DNA from: Leguminivora glycinivorella
Taxonomy: Eukaryota > Arthropoda > Insecta > Lepidoptera > Tortricidae
Assembly: GCF_023078275.1 (NCBI RefSeq)
Contig: NC_062995.1
Coordinates: forward strand, 10,614,917-10,678,916
Length of the DNA stretch: 64,000 nucleotides
Reading direction: 5' to 3'
Position numbers and translations under genes: made by a program. Below the pieces are notes generated by a model. That model saw only the letters and a program-made list of their open reading frames with translations, was not told where the DNA came from and did no database searches. This document shows positions 11,206-22,206 of the stretch, one piece after another. Position 1 is the stretch's first letter. The number at the start of each line of letters is the position of its first letter.

Positions 11206-11453
11206 ATAGGCTAGTTTCCTGTACTTTAAATAAAATCTTTTATGCAGTGCACGAAATAAAGCACCACATAATTAGAAGAAATATATGAATAGTGGTTGTG
11301 TTTAAACATAATTTCTATTTAATAAGTCAAAGAGAAAGATGACATGAATTGACCGTGACGTCACTCCTCAGTATTTCATAGTAATTCCATGTCAGCAAAT
11401 CGTTTTGACAGTTCTTAAAAAGAAGCTGATTTGACTAGTAGGAAACTAGCCTA
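11206..11453. mobile_element. MITE immediately downstream of the zinc-finger stop codon
   Basis: The terminal inverted repeat ATAGGCTAGTTTCCT / AGGAAACTAGCCTA encloses about 250 bp. Further copies, both inverted, are at 16174-16438 and 46336-46593. The element begins 20 bp after the stop codon at 11184-11186. It carries AATAAA at 11229 and 11255, so it could supply the gene's 3' UTR and poly(A) signal. Confidence 0.75.
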
Positions 11454-13230
11454 GTGTACCAAAATGTTGCCATTCAAAGAAAAATTTTTGGTAGTTTTTC
11501 TTTTTCTCTAAAAGTTTCTCTGAATTGAAAAAAAAATCCACTGTTTATTAGCATCACTATCAATGATAGTGTTATTGTCAAAATGACAGCCGGCCTTTTT
11601 TGGTAGTTTTTTTATTTTTATTATCAGTAAATTATTTCACATTTAAAATTTGTGCTAGGAGATTAACTTACTATCAAAAGTATCAGATTGTCAAAACTGA
11701 GGTTCACAAATTTTAATCCCATTTGGAGAGATGGCAGTCTATGCGAAGTTTATTTATTAAAACGTAATTTATCAAATCACAATTGGAACTTGGTCGCCAT
11801 TTTGTATTTTTAAGTTTATTTCGTTGGCGTTTGGAGCGCCATCTTACATTGTAATGTGTAAATTATGAATTATCTGCACCTATTTATATTTAGGATTAAT
11901 TTATGAAATAAAAACGTTGTTTCAATATTGTGTTTTTTTTATTACTTATATTTTTGTGATCCTTTCAGCTAATGATCATTGAACAAAACAAAACTAGAAA
12001 CCTTCCATCGGGCGGACCGTATGCTTGTTTGCCACCGACGTAGTATAAAAAAACCATTTTTGCAAAAAAGTGTGACTTTTACACTCTGCTGTTGCCGCAG
12101 TATATGTTATTTTCCTGTATACATGGACACCTTTTTTTTCTTTACGTTTTAAAAAATTAAACGGCCAATATCTCAAAAACCGTGACATTTTCATTAAGGT
12201 CAAATTCGCTAAATGTGATAGCTAATAATGAGATGTCCTATCAATTCTTTTCGCTTTGGCGTTTGTTTTAGGACACCCGGTATCCTCGTAAGGCCCAATG
12301 TGCATTACAATGTACATAGTTGTTGCAATCTGATTTGAATCTTTCAAGAACCAAATAAAGTAGAATTTCCATCATTACATTGATTTTTTAAAAAACTAAA
12401 TTACCAATTTACTTATAGAATAAGGTTCAAAGTCAAAATGGGAAAACTAACTAAATATGGTGGGCCTTAGGGCGTAAGACGCGTCCTAGCGCGTCCTTCC
12501 TATACAAAATGTACTGAGGAGACGTTTTTTAAATTACATTCGGGCTGCGTGGCGCTGACGTCCGTTCCGCGTCTCAGGACATGCGTCGCCTGAGTGAGGA
12601 TGGTCCCTTACGAGGGTATAGTTACCAAACATGGAAAATGTAGGCACTAGGCAGTAACACAAAAAAAACATGAGTTTATTATCTGTTTATTAGTCTTTGG
12701 TAGGTATACATACATTAAAGAATGTGATCATCCAGATTTGACAACAAATATTTTATACTACATATTAAATTTTGTTGCGTGAAATCGAATCATAAGTACC
12801 AAATACACGGTGTAACATGCGGAAACCGAATAATTTTAACAGCGTATTCCTCATAATATTAGAAGAGTAAAATGTCATAAAAACTTTTCTGGATTTCGCA
12901 TACTTTCAGAGTTATAAGCATCAAAAAAAGAACAATTACTTATTATTTCTTAGAACAAAACGCCATTTCTGGCGATGATGCCGTATATATCGGACATAAT
13001 CTAACTATCCTCGTTGATAGATGTCAAAAAATAACTAATTTTTATTTTAATTACCAGTTTTACAAATAACATTTACTTTTTATGTGAAAAAATTAAAAAA
13101 AGTTACACAGCAATAATCAATTAAATCTTGACACAAAAAATGCGGCAAATTTAAAAATGTAGGGCTCATCGGCCAATTGATTTCGTAAAACGCATGCCTT
13201 CGTCTGTGTTTGATAAGGATCCTAACATAT
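11454..13230. other. Intergenic stretch without a recognised gene
   Basis: AT-rich DNA. I see AATAAA at 11907, a degraded inverted piece of the 8133-8427 repeat (about 11685-11755) and a GC-rich island at about 12470-12620. The short open frames do not look like proteins. Confidence 0.5.
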
Positions 13231-13625
13231 GGCCACACCTCGGACACTGGCGATCAAATATATGAAAGGTGTGCGTTCCTAGCACACATTCTAAGCTCGT
13301 GTAGGTGAACGCGTACCATACTTGTATGAGTGAGATATGACAGGTCGACTGGTCGCGTTTTTGACAGGCGGTAACTGTGAGGTAACCGATAGCGGGTGGT
13401 CGTCACTTTCAGCGGGGAGCGGGAGTGGCCATACTGTACGATAGTACCTACTCTTTATCACGCCGTGTCTTGGGTGGGCGACGGTCGCGCGACCGTCGCC
13501 GTCGCGTCTCATCGCATCGTCTACTTTCCATATCGATAAGGCTTGATTTCGTATGCGCCGTATCGCCGTCGCGCGACCACCGCGCGACCGTCGCCCACGC
13601 AAGCCACGGCGTTATACTGTGATAT
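13231..13625 (+). mobile_element. 225 bp element with a nested GC-rich fold-back MITE
   Basis: The outer element matches the family at 9453-9690. At 13461-13611 it is split by a GC-rich MITE with inverted arms ACGCCGTG ... GGGCGACGGTCGCGCGACC. The MITE is flanked by TTAT on both sides. The intact relatives read through this point (CTTTATTATACTGTG), so TTAT is the target duplication. Confidence 0.8.
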
Positions 13626-13864
13626 GGCGTTAGTTAGACTTTAAAAAACATGTCAAAGTTAATTATTTTATGATATTTTTTTGACAGAAACAGACGATAG
13701 GTTAACCTTGACGTTTGCGGAATCGTCGACGAGCCATATAACACTTACAAATTCATTGAAAATGTAGGTTTATTTCGCGCCTTTTTTAGTCCCAAGATTT
13801 GGTTAAAACCGTCTATTATTTGGTCTATACCGGTCGAAGTTAAGCGGTCGACAGTGTCGACACA

Positions 13865-15690
13865 TTACGCGGACGTCCGCGGACGCGACTGTCTAGTGTG
13901 CACCCTCTTAAAACATCCAGCGCGCCAGATGACGTCCGCACTTAAACAAAGGATACTATAGACTAGACAGCCAAATAATAAGAGTTTTGAATGATTCACG
14001 GTTATTTTCATTAGACTTATATTGACCGGGATATAGACCGTGATTACCTTTTTGATTTTTGTCGAGCTCCCGATATTTCGACGCAGTTGCATGCATCATG
14101 ATCACGGAAAACTGACGAAGGCGGGTGGATGTTAAAGTTGTATAGACAGCGCGCGATCTACCCTCCTTCGCGCGCGTCGGCTGCGTTCACTTTCAGCGTT
14201 ACCACTGGTCGCGTTCACACTCGATGGTCTGTATCCCGGTCAATATAAGTCTAGCCAAATAATAATACCACTACCGAACGGGATGGTCACATACAAATTA
14301 TAATAAGAGTGACAGAGAGCAAAATGTTATTTTTTGTCTTTGTCATAGTTTCACTTTTCCGCCGTTGCCACAAACGAGTTTGTGGCAAACAATAAGGACT
14401 TGACTTGTCAAGCTTATTATCCGCCCAAATTACGTAGGTTGTTTATGGTAAACTGCACAGAACTTAATTTAGATAGAAGAAACAAATTCATATATTTGTA
14501 TAGGGGCCGAGCGTGTCAAATTTTGTACTGAAGTTGATTCTTGCCTGTAATTTTAAATATGTCTCAGGCTCTTGATTGTTCATAATTTTTGTGTTGTTGC
14601 AATTGAATATCACGTAACGAGACATTTTTTATGTTTTGGTTGACTTCAACACAAAAATTGACGCCCGAAAGCTGCAAGCTGCGAGTAAAGACGGACAACT
14701 CAGTGGATTTCACTGAGTTCATTTGACACGCTAAGTAGATACGTTTGCTTGATCTATGGTATATATGACATCTGTGGTAAACTGTCAGCCATTTCTAAAG
14801 TGATTCTTAAATTCGCTCCATTATTCTATATCTCCAACCTTCCTATGTCCAATATAATGATGCATTCAGGGTGATGCTGGGGTTGCCGCGCTACTGCAGT
14901 GCATCGGGCATGTTTGCGGAGGCGCGCACCGCGTGCTTCTATACCACTCTGCGCAGGCGGTGCGCGTCCTTGCTAAGCAGAGTGCGTGCTAGCCCCAACA
15001 CCATCCTGAGCATGATATCCAACAGGTTTGATTGCCCTTACATAAATAATTGCTTGTCCTTGCATCTAAGTAGAAATGTAAAATAGGGGTAGAAATGTAA
15101 ATGTATATTGAATTTAATTTAGCTTTAATTTTTGTAATTAAATTTAAATTTAATTTTATAATTGAAATCAAATGTAATTTTATAAATTTTAATTTTATTT
15201 TATTTATTGCTGACATTTCTGACATTTTTATACATTGACTTATAATTATAATATATTTATTTGAATTTTAAATAGCCTAGGACTATATGTAATTCTAATT
15301 TAATCTGTGAGTTTTTATGATTTTATCTTTTAAAATGCTATAATATAAACAGAAAAAAAAAAAAAAAATGTCAGTATTGTCGCAAGTATAATTTTAATTT
15401 TTGAAATTACTGGTAAATTATGTATTTTTATTTTGAACTGTGATTTATTTATTTTAATTGTACTGTTATTTTAATTGGACCATATGTTGTCTGAAATAAA
15501 CGGATTTATTATTATTATTATTATTATATCTGTCCCTTACGGGTGTACGCTTGCGTCAAGTCTATAGTATCCTTCGTCTGAGCGTCCGCACGGCAGTGCG
15601 CTGAAGGCCACGTCCACGACTTACGCCCGGTAGTTTGCACAGTTTAGTGTATATTCATTGTCTAGATCGCGTCCGCGGACGTCCGAACTA
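13865..15690. mobile_element. Long inverted-repeat structure enclosing a fold-back element and a truncated LINE
   Basis: The left arm carries CGGACGTCCGCGGACGCGA (about 13870) and then GTCCGCACTTAAACAAAGG (about 13933). The right arm has the inverse order (TATAGTATCCTTCGTCTGAG about 15560; TCGCGTCCGCGGACGTCCG about 15668). Inside are a fold-back element (14010-14252, ends TAGACTTATATTGACCGGG; relative at 38996-39145) and a LINE 3' fragment (14872-15527). Confidence 0.55.
14872..15527 (+). mobile_element. 5'-truncated LINE with (TTA)n tail
   Basis: The plus frame reads LGLPRYCSASGMFAEARTAC...FYTTLRRRCASLLSRVR..., the C-terminal end of a Jockey/I-type ORF2. It is followed by an AT-rich 3' UTR, AATAAA at 15496 and a (TTA)n tail. 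The rest of the LINE is missing. Confidence 0.75.
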
Positions 15691-16173
15691 GTGTTCTTTA
15701 GTATTACATTGCAGATGGAGCTAGCAATGCTTTGAAGAGGAGGAAAGAATCAATATTGATCAGTAAGCGTCTCTGTATTTCGACTAGTAAGGACTGTTTT
15801 GAGCCTCCGTGATTTTACTTTTAGAATCAAGTTTATATATTTTTATCTATTACAAATTGCAACAAACATCAATAAATGCTTATTTACACGCATACTTACT
15901 GAAAACATGACAAATATGTATTTGCAAATGAATAGTAGGTAAATAGCATCCATCACATCTATTTAGAGGCTACATTTCAGTCGTACGGTTTTAGTAATTG
16001 TCCAATGAAAATACATACCTACCTAAATATTTCAAGTATTTTAACCACAACCAAGTTCAGAGTTTATTTTGTACCTACATATGTTTTTAACTTTTTATAT
16101 ACAACAGATACAAATTTCACAACTACAGAGGCGGAAACTGCAAAGTTTCGAACGAGTCGGAAACGTTCTTAAG

Positions 16174-16438
16174 AATAGGCTAGTTTCCTACTAGTCAAAT
16201 CAGCTTCTTTTTAAGAACTGTCAAAACGATTTGCTAATATGGAGTTGCTATGAAATACTGAGGAGTAACGTCACGGTCAATTCATTTACTTAATAATTAT
16301 CATTATCTTTGACTTATTAAATATAAATTATGTTTAAGTATAAACATAACTCCCTACTGTCCATATTATAATTATGTGGTGCTTTATTTCGTGCACTGCA
16401 TAAAATATTTTATTTTACGTATAGGAAACTAGCCTATT
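16174..16438. mobile_element. MITE, ATAGGCTAGTTTCCT family
   Basis: Terminal inverted repeats AATAGGCTAGTTTCCTA and TAGGAAACTAGCCTATT enclose about 265 bp. It is the same family as 11206-11453, in the opposite orientation, and lies downstream of the 3' end of the 1006-residue zinc-finger gene. Confidence 0.8.
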
Positions 16439-16708
16439 ACATGAAATTACGAAAATTGACATTTTTAGAAATGGAAGAATTTTCTACACACAAAAATACC
16501 AGACATTTACGAAAGTTTTCGGTAACTTTCTAACAACAACATCCTGGCAAAAACGAATAGAAAAATATAGGGGCGCCACCGTCTATGAAAATCGCAAAAC
16601 CGTTTGGCAACTATTCTGACACCTGTGTGTGTTGCTATGATAAAAAACAATAGCTCCATTTCTACTCTTTTTTGCAAAGCTGCAGTAGTTTCAACTTTAG
16701 AAGTATAT

Positions 16709-19700
16709 CTACATTTCCGGGAAATCGAGAAATAATGCCATTTCGCCTCCGCACAAATGAGTGTGCAAATCAACATCATTTTCAAAATCAATGCCGCACT
16801 TCAGACACTTCAACAGTTTAATTTCAATACTCTTTAGATCCGCTTCTGTATACTCTTTCATTTCGTTTGTGGCATAATCTGTACAGGCGAAATCTTCAAT
16901 CGTAAAATCGGAGCTGTCAATGGCTTCCTTTGTAACATCTGTATTTGCTATAGTTTTATTTGACACACCTAAATCATCAATTTCACTTGCATACTCAATA
17001 TTTTCGCTCTCTTGTTCTACGTAATCGCTATTATCAGCCTCTGCCACTGTACTTATAGCATCATCTATAAAATCTGTCCCTGTAAGCGCCTCTATAATAT
17101 CTTTACTACTTAGAACTTTTCCAGGTAACTTAGTCGGAGCTTTCTTGGCTAATTCTGTGCCAAGGACATCAATGAAAAATGTGCTTTCGAGAGCTTGGTC
17201 TGTGAATTCATTGCCAAGAACATCTTCTAACTCAATATGATCTTCAGCGAACTCTGTACTTGAGAGAGTTTCTAACAAATCGGTATTTTTAATGGTTTTC
17301 TTTATTGTACTTCCATCTTTTGCAAAATCAGTGCTGCTTAGAGCCTTGTCTATAAAATCAGTACTTGTGAGCGTTTCTTCCTCAAATTCTGTACTTTCCA
17401 GCTCTGCGCATTCGGTGATTCCAAAATCTTCAATAGCATAATCTGTAGCTAGGGGATCCTCCGTATATTCCGTTAGTCCAAGATCTTCCATAGTGAAATT
17501 TGAACTGTCAATAGCGTCTTTTATAATATCTGTATTTCCAAGAGTTTTCTCAGAGCACTCTGCTATTTCTAATGCCTCTATAAAATTATTTGCTAGGTCT
17601 TCTGTTGACTCTAAACTTTCAAGTATGTCTTCACTTATCACTGTCCTTGTGAAAACTTTATTTTCGACTTCTGTATAAACAATGTCTTGCGTATCAATCC
17701 CAAGGTCTTCCATACTAAAATCTGAAATATCAATAGCTGCCTTTATAATATCTATGTTACCAATTTTTTCGCTCAATTCTGTACATACAGGTGTATTTTT
17801 AGCGACATCTGTTAAATCTGTTATATCTGCTAGTAAATTTGTGATTCCAAGAGGCTCATTCCTATCGTCATTTAAACTGGATTGTTCATAATCTTTTCTC
17901 ATTCTCAATTCTTCCATATTAAAACTAGAACTTTCAATAGCCGCCTCTATAATATGTGTGTTTCTGCTTGATTTCTTGTTCATCTGTTCATTTTCACATT
18001 CTGCATTTTCAAAAACTTCTATTGAGTCGTTATTTTCAATGAAGACCTCCGTAGTTGCTGCATTTAGGTGTTTAGCACTTGTGAAGGTCTCTCCTGGGAG
18101 CTTTTTGTTGTCATCCGAACCTTCTGATAGTTTAGAATAAGTGCCTTGAAGTGCTTTATCAGCACTTTCATAGTGATCCTCGATAAAGTCTGACGCTGAT
18201 TCTATACCCAAGGTTTTTATTTCTTCTGCGTGTTCTGCAGTCAAAATCTGTTCTGCACATTCTGTACTTTGTAGTGTTTCTACGTATTCTACATTCCCAA
18301 GTGTTGCCAATCTGTAATCTTCAGTAGGGATTTTATCACTGTAATCTGTTAATTCTGGAGCTTTAAACACGTGAGTAATTGCTAGTGCTTCTGTATAATC
18401 CGCATTTTCAATGGAATTATCTATATTTTCTGTAGTTGAAATTTCTTCCTTTTTAATTTTTGCTTGTGTATTTATTTTCATATTTTTATTTTTTTCGATC
18501 ATTTCTTTTATATTCATGTCCTTCATATGAATTCTTCTGAGATGCCTGTTAACATCAATTTTGGTTCTAAATAATTTGTTACAAATTCCGCAGGGAGCCT
18601 CTTTTTTCAGAATCATATGAATTTGAATATGCTTTACTAAATTTTTCTTTTTGCTAAATGCTTTGTTACATATGTCACAGTAAAAATTAGCATCAGCTCT
18701 TTTCACTCGTGGCTTTGTGTGAACTCGTTTAGTATGCCTATTCACATGGCTGTTGCATTTAAATAATTTATGGCAGAATTTACACGAAAACGTTTTTTCA
18801 AAATGTGTCTTTTTATGGAAAAACAGATATTTGGTGCGAGTGAACTCCTTTTCGCAAATGTCACATTTGTGAGTTTTCATTTTCGTGGATTCCTCCGGTT
18901 TCATATGCACTCGTTTCGCGTGCCTTTTTGCGTCATCGACAGTTTTATAAACTTGATAACAGATTTCGCACTGGACCTCCTTAACATCGATATGAGTTTT
19001 TTTGTGTTTCAGCAAGTACGATTTTAAAGAGAATTCTTTATTACATATATCACAGTTAAATTGAGTTTGCGTTGAGTGTACAGCCCTCACATGAATTCGC
19101 AAGTGTGTTGAACATTTGAACGTCTTACTGCAAATTTCACAAGTTTGTTCGGCGTCTTCAGGGGGATGCGTTACAGCCACATGTCTTTGCATGTTAATGA
19201 CACTCTTAAAAGTTTTGTTGCAAATCGAGCAGGTGGCAGTTTCTAAAGAATGTACTGTTTCTAAATGCCTTTTCAGCAGAGCTTGGTCGGACAACTCCTT
19301 CCCGCAAACTTGGCAAGTATTTGTCTTTTCATTATCGGTATGATTACGCTCAACATGCCAGTATAAGGCAGTCTGGGTAGAAAGCTTTTTCGGACATTGA
19401 GGACACGGTATGTCTGGTTCTTTCAAGTCTTTGATGGGCGGTTCATCAGTCCTATGGTGAGCCTTCTCGTGTCGCCTCAAGTTCTTAATTGTTTTATACT
19501 TTCTATGGCATATTTTACAGAAATATTGATTGCGGGGATGAACAGACTGCAGATGGTGCTTGAAGTGTTCCATGGATATGGATATGTGACTGCATATTGG
19601 ACATGTGTACGTTGTTTCTTCCAGCTCAGGAACTAGTTGTATATTTGGTAAAACCAATATATTTGGGCCGCTATACAAACTCGGGCTTAGAGATATGTCT

Positions 19701-19729
19701 GTAGACGGATGGATTAGAGTCATATGCAT
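16709..19729 (-). CDS. C2H2 zinc-finger protein, 1006 aa, long acidic C-terminal region
   Basis: A single open exon. Twelve C2H2 fingers run from residue 43 to about 401, each CxxC-x12-H-x3/4-H (for example YTCPICS, NTCQVCGKEL, FNCDICNKEF). About 570 residues follow, poor in Cys and rich in Asp, Glu, Thr and Ser. This part repeats short motifs such as 'STDF', 'DSSDFTMEDLG' and 'IKxAIDSSxF'. A last degenerate C2HC-like finger (KCLKCGIDFEN...LHTHLCGGE) closes the protein. Fingers 3-8 are closely related to fingers 8-13 of the 533-residue protein encoded at 22207-23808, and both end in the same CGxxFEN...CGE motif, so they are paralogues. Likely a nuclear DNA-binding factor with an acidic, perhaps activating, tail. 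The start is MHM; the second Met two codons on is equally possible, and no clear acceptor is seen upstream. Confidence 0.85.
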   Translation of the reverse strand: MHMTLIHPSTDISLSPSLYSGPNILVLPNIQLVPELEETTYTCPICSHISISMEHFKHHLQSVHPRNQYFCKICHRKYKTIKNLRRHEKAHHRTDEPPIKDLKEPDIPCPQCPKKLSTQTALYWHVERNHTDNEKTNTCQVCGKELSDQALLKRHLETVHSLETATCSICNKTFKSVINMQRHVAVTHPPEDAEQTCEICSKTFKCSTHLRIHVRAVHSTQTQFNCDICNKEFSLKSYLLKHKKTHIDVKEVQCEICYQVYKTVDDAKRHAKRVHMKPEESTKMKTHKCDICEKEFTRTKYLFFHKKTHFEKTFSCKFCHKLFKCNSHVNRHTKRVHTKPRVKRADANFYCDICNKAFSKKKNLVKHIQIHMILKKEAPCGICNKLFRTKIDVNRHLRRIHMKDMNIKEMIEKNKNMKINTQAKIKKEEISTTENIDNSIENADYTEALAITHVFKAPELTDYSDKIPTEDYRLATLGNVEYVETLQSTECAEQILTAEHAEEIKTLGIESASDFIEDHYESADKALQGTYSKLSEGSDDNKKLPGETFTSAKHLNAATTEVFIENNDSIEVFENAECENEQMNKKSSRNTHIIEAAIESSSFNMEELRMRKDYEQSSLNDDRNEPLGITNLLADITDLTDVAKNTPVCTELSEKIGNIDIIKAAIDISDFSMEDLGIDTQDIVYTEVENKVFTRTVISEDILESLESTEDLANNFIEALEIAECSEKTLGNTDIIKDAIDSSNFTMEDLGLTEYTEDPLATDYAIEDFGITECAELESTEFEEETLTSTDFIDKALSSTDFAKDGSTIKKTIKNTDLLETLSSTEFAEDHIELEDVLGNEFTDQALESTFFIDVLGTELAKKAPTKLPGKVLSSKDIIEALTGTDFIDDAISTVAEADNSDYVEQESENIEYASEIDDLGVSNKTIANTDVTKEAIDSSDFTIEDFACTDYATNEMKEYTEADLKSIEIKLLKCLKCGIDFENDVDLHTHLCGGEMALFLDFPEM

Positions 19730-22206
19730 TTTTTATTTTAGTAAATAGCTTAAAAACGTTCTTGACACTGCTATTCCATGAAAAAATATAGTATTTTTTT
19801 AATAATTCCGTTGAAATAAATTAAAGTACATTTTTTTCTTTGACCTCGTTCCTTTTTTTTATATTTTCGATGCACTTTTCACTTTTAAGCACTATTTTGA
19901 TGAGTTTCTTCCAAAAATTCAAAAGATGTAATGTTTTTTGTAGCCATTTACTCACTGAACAGTGCCTTTTCATTATAACACAATTTTCTTTCCATTTTCA
20001 AACGTTGCATCGGTCGCGCACGGGCTCAAGGCTGTTACCCGTTTATTTTCAGTTCTAATAATACTTTAGCAACTATTACGATCAATACTGAAAACTGAAT
20101 TCCTGGATTTCAGGCTGTCAGCTGTCATCTGTCACTTCGGTACTGAAAACGTCAAAATACGGAGCACAGCTCAGGGAGGGGCGGTTTTTTATTCAGTATT
20201 GATTTTCCTGACCTACATCGAGTGAAATAGGTTATGAAAAGTATGCTCAAAGGCAAAAGGCTCAAAATCGAATGTTGTCTACATACAGTGCCCTACTTTT
20301 ATGACCTCTTCAAAAGATAATGGTAATCGAAAATGTTTGCAATACATTGCGGCATTTGTCCGAATAATTGAATTCGTTGCGTCTACATAACCGGCATTTT
20401 ATCTAAAATAGCTTTGTATGTTACTTTTGCCGTTAGAAAAGGCGGCAAATTAAAAATGTTGGCATGGCGTGGAGAGTTATTTTTTATTTATTTGATCTTT
20501 AGGGATCATCCACATATTACGTCACACCAAATTTCAGGTTTTTGGACCCCTCCCCCCCCCCTATGTCACGCTTTTTTGTATCCCTTTAACAGGGATTGTC
20601 ACATTTAGTATGACCCCCCCCCTTACACTGTGACGTAATATATGGATGACGCCTAATATTGGACAACGAATCACAATTGTACAATAGGTGAACTTAATGC
20701 CATAAGGCATTATAGGTTTTAATGGATGCAGTTTAATCCTAAAGAAAAAAATAGCACCTTTTTTACTTCCAAAATTGCTAAAATTTCAATATAGTAAGCT
20801 GATACAATTGTCCATAGATGTTATACCACAGGGGTTGGCGGCAGGGGGTGTACGTTGTCGGCTTTGAGATGTCAAAGCGCTTATACATATATTGAACGCA
20901 TATTATACTATAATATTTTTAGTAGCATCATTTAGTTTTTTTTTAACTCTAACCCTTTCCGACGTAATGGTGTGATAGACAGTGACAAACGAACTTTATC
21001 GACTTGATAACTTTAGTGAACGTTTAGGAATAAGGGGGTAACTGTTTAAAAATAGTACATTATGATACAAGTGCGTAAAAAAGAAAGTTCGAAACGAGTT
21101 ACGAATTTCCTTTTCGCACGTGTATCGTACGACGTTTTTCAGTACAGATGAGCCTCCGAAGTTTCGACCTGGCATATAATGAACCACTTCTCGCACTAGT
21201 GCGTAAAAAAAACGCCATCTGTACTGAAAAAGATCTTATGTCACCTTTTTACCATAAAGAATACAATACTAAGGTTCAGGGTACTAATAATCATTGGACA
21301 ATTGATAAAATTGTTTATTTACACAAATTCAGTAACAAATAGAACGGTATACCTATACAAACATGTAGATTTTACAAAACACCATAGATTAATGGAATGT
21401 CAAGAAGAAAGAACAAGAATATAATTGTATTTTAATTTTAACAAGATTAATGGAGCCTGTCTTTTTTTTTTGTCCTCTTTTTTAGTATGTCATATTTTTG
21501 ATAAATTTTATGTGATTTCTACTCAGAAGCCTGTTTTCGATCCTAATAGGTAAAAAAAATGTCCCATAGGTAAGTAATTTTTTTTCTATTGTGTTACCAT
21601 ATTCCATATTGTATGGGGTAACAAAAGAGGAAAGTAACAAAAATGTATGGAGTTTCTGGGACACTTTTTCCTACTGAGATAGAAAGTGCTCGAGATTGTA
21701 GACCTAAAATTCAAAAATATCAGAATAAAAAGAATGGACTAAAAAAAAAGGAAATGCTCATTAAGTATATTACAGCCTTTGTGCATGATATTAGCAAGCC
21801 ATATTTCATGATGACTGAATAAGGAGGCACTGACAATTTATCCCGCCAGGCGGCGCCTGTGCAAGTGTCTTCTAGGCATGTCACTGTCATTCATATGAGA
21901 GAGAAAAAAATATCTTCTCGCTCTCACGTATGAAATTTTTATCTGTGCAATGGACTAATAAGGTGGCGCCATCTGTCATAATCTTTGAGTGTCCTCATTA
22001 CAACCACTATTAAAAATCTCGTGGCACATCTTGCAAGGTCTGTTCCACATTAAATTCGTAATAATTGACATCAACAAATAAAAATGTAACACCCAAGCAC
22101 ATTGCCAGTACTAAAAGCTAATTTTGTATCATTTTATAACACGTAAAATAAAATGTAACCTAACAAAACTTTATAAACCCAAATTATAATTATATTTTGT
22201 ACAAAA
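19730..22206. other. Intergenic stretch with repeats only
   Basis: It contains a fold-back at 20503-20653 (arms ATCATCCACATATTACGTCAC and inverse, C-runs inside). It also has a repeat at 21045-21235 (GAAGTTCGAAACGAGT core, shared with 46735-47175) and a copy of the GGGGTAACAAAAGAGG family at 21430-21760. No coding exon is recognised. The upstream promoter of the minus-strand 1006-residue gene should lie in its left part. Confidence 0.5.
20503..20653. mobile_element. Fold-back MITE with C-runs
   Basis: GGATCATCCACATATTACGT on the left and ACGTAATATATGGATGACG on the right are inverted. Two poly-C blocks lie between. Small non-autonomous element. Confidence 0.65.
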
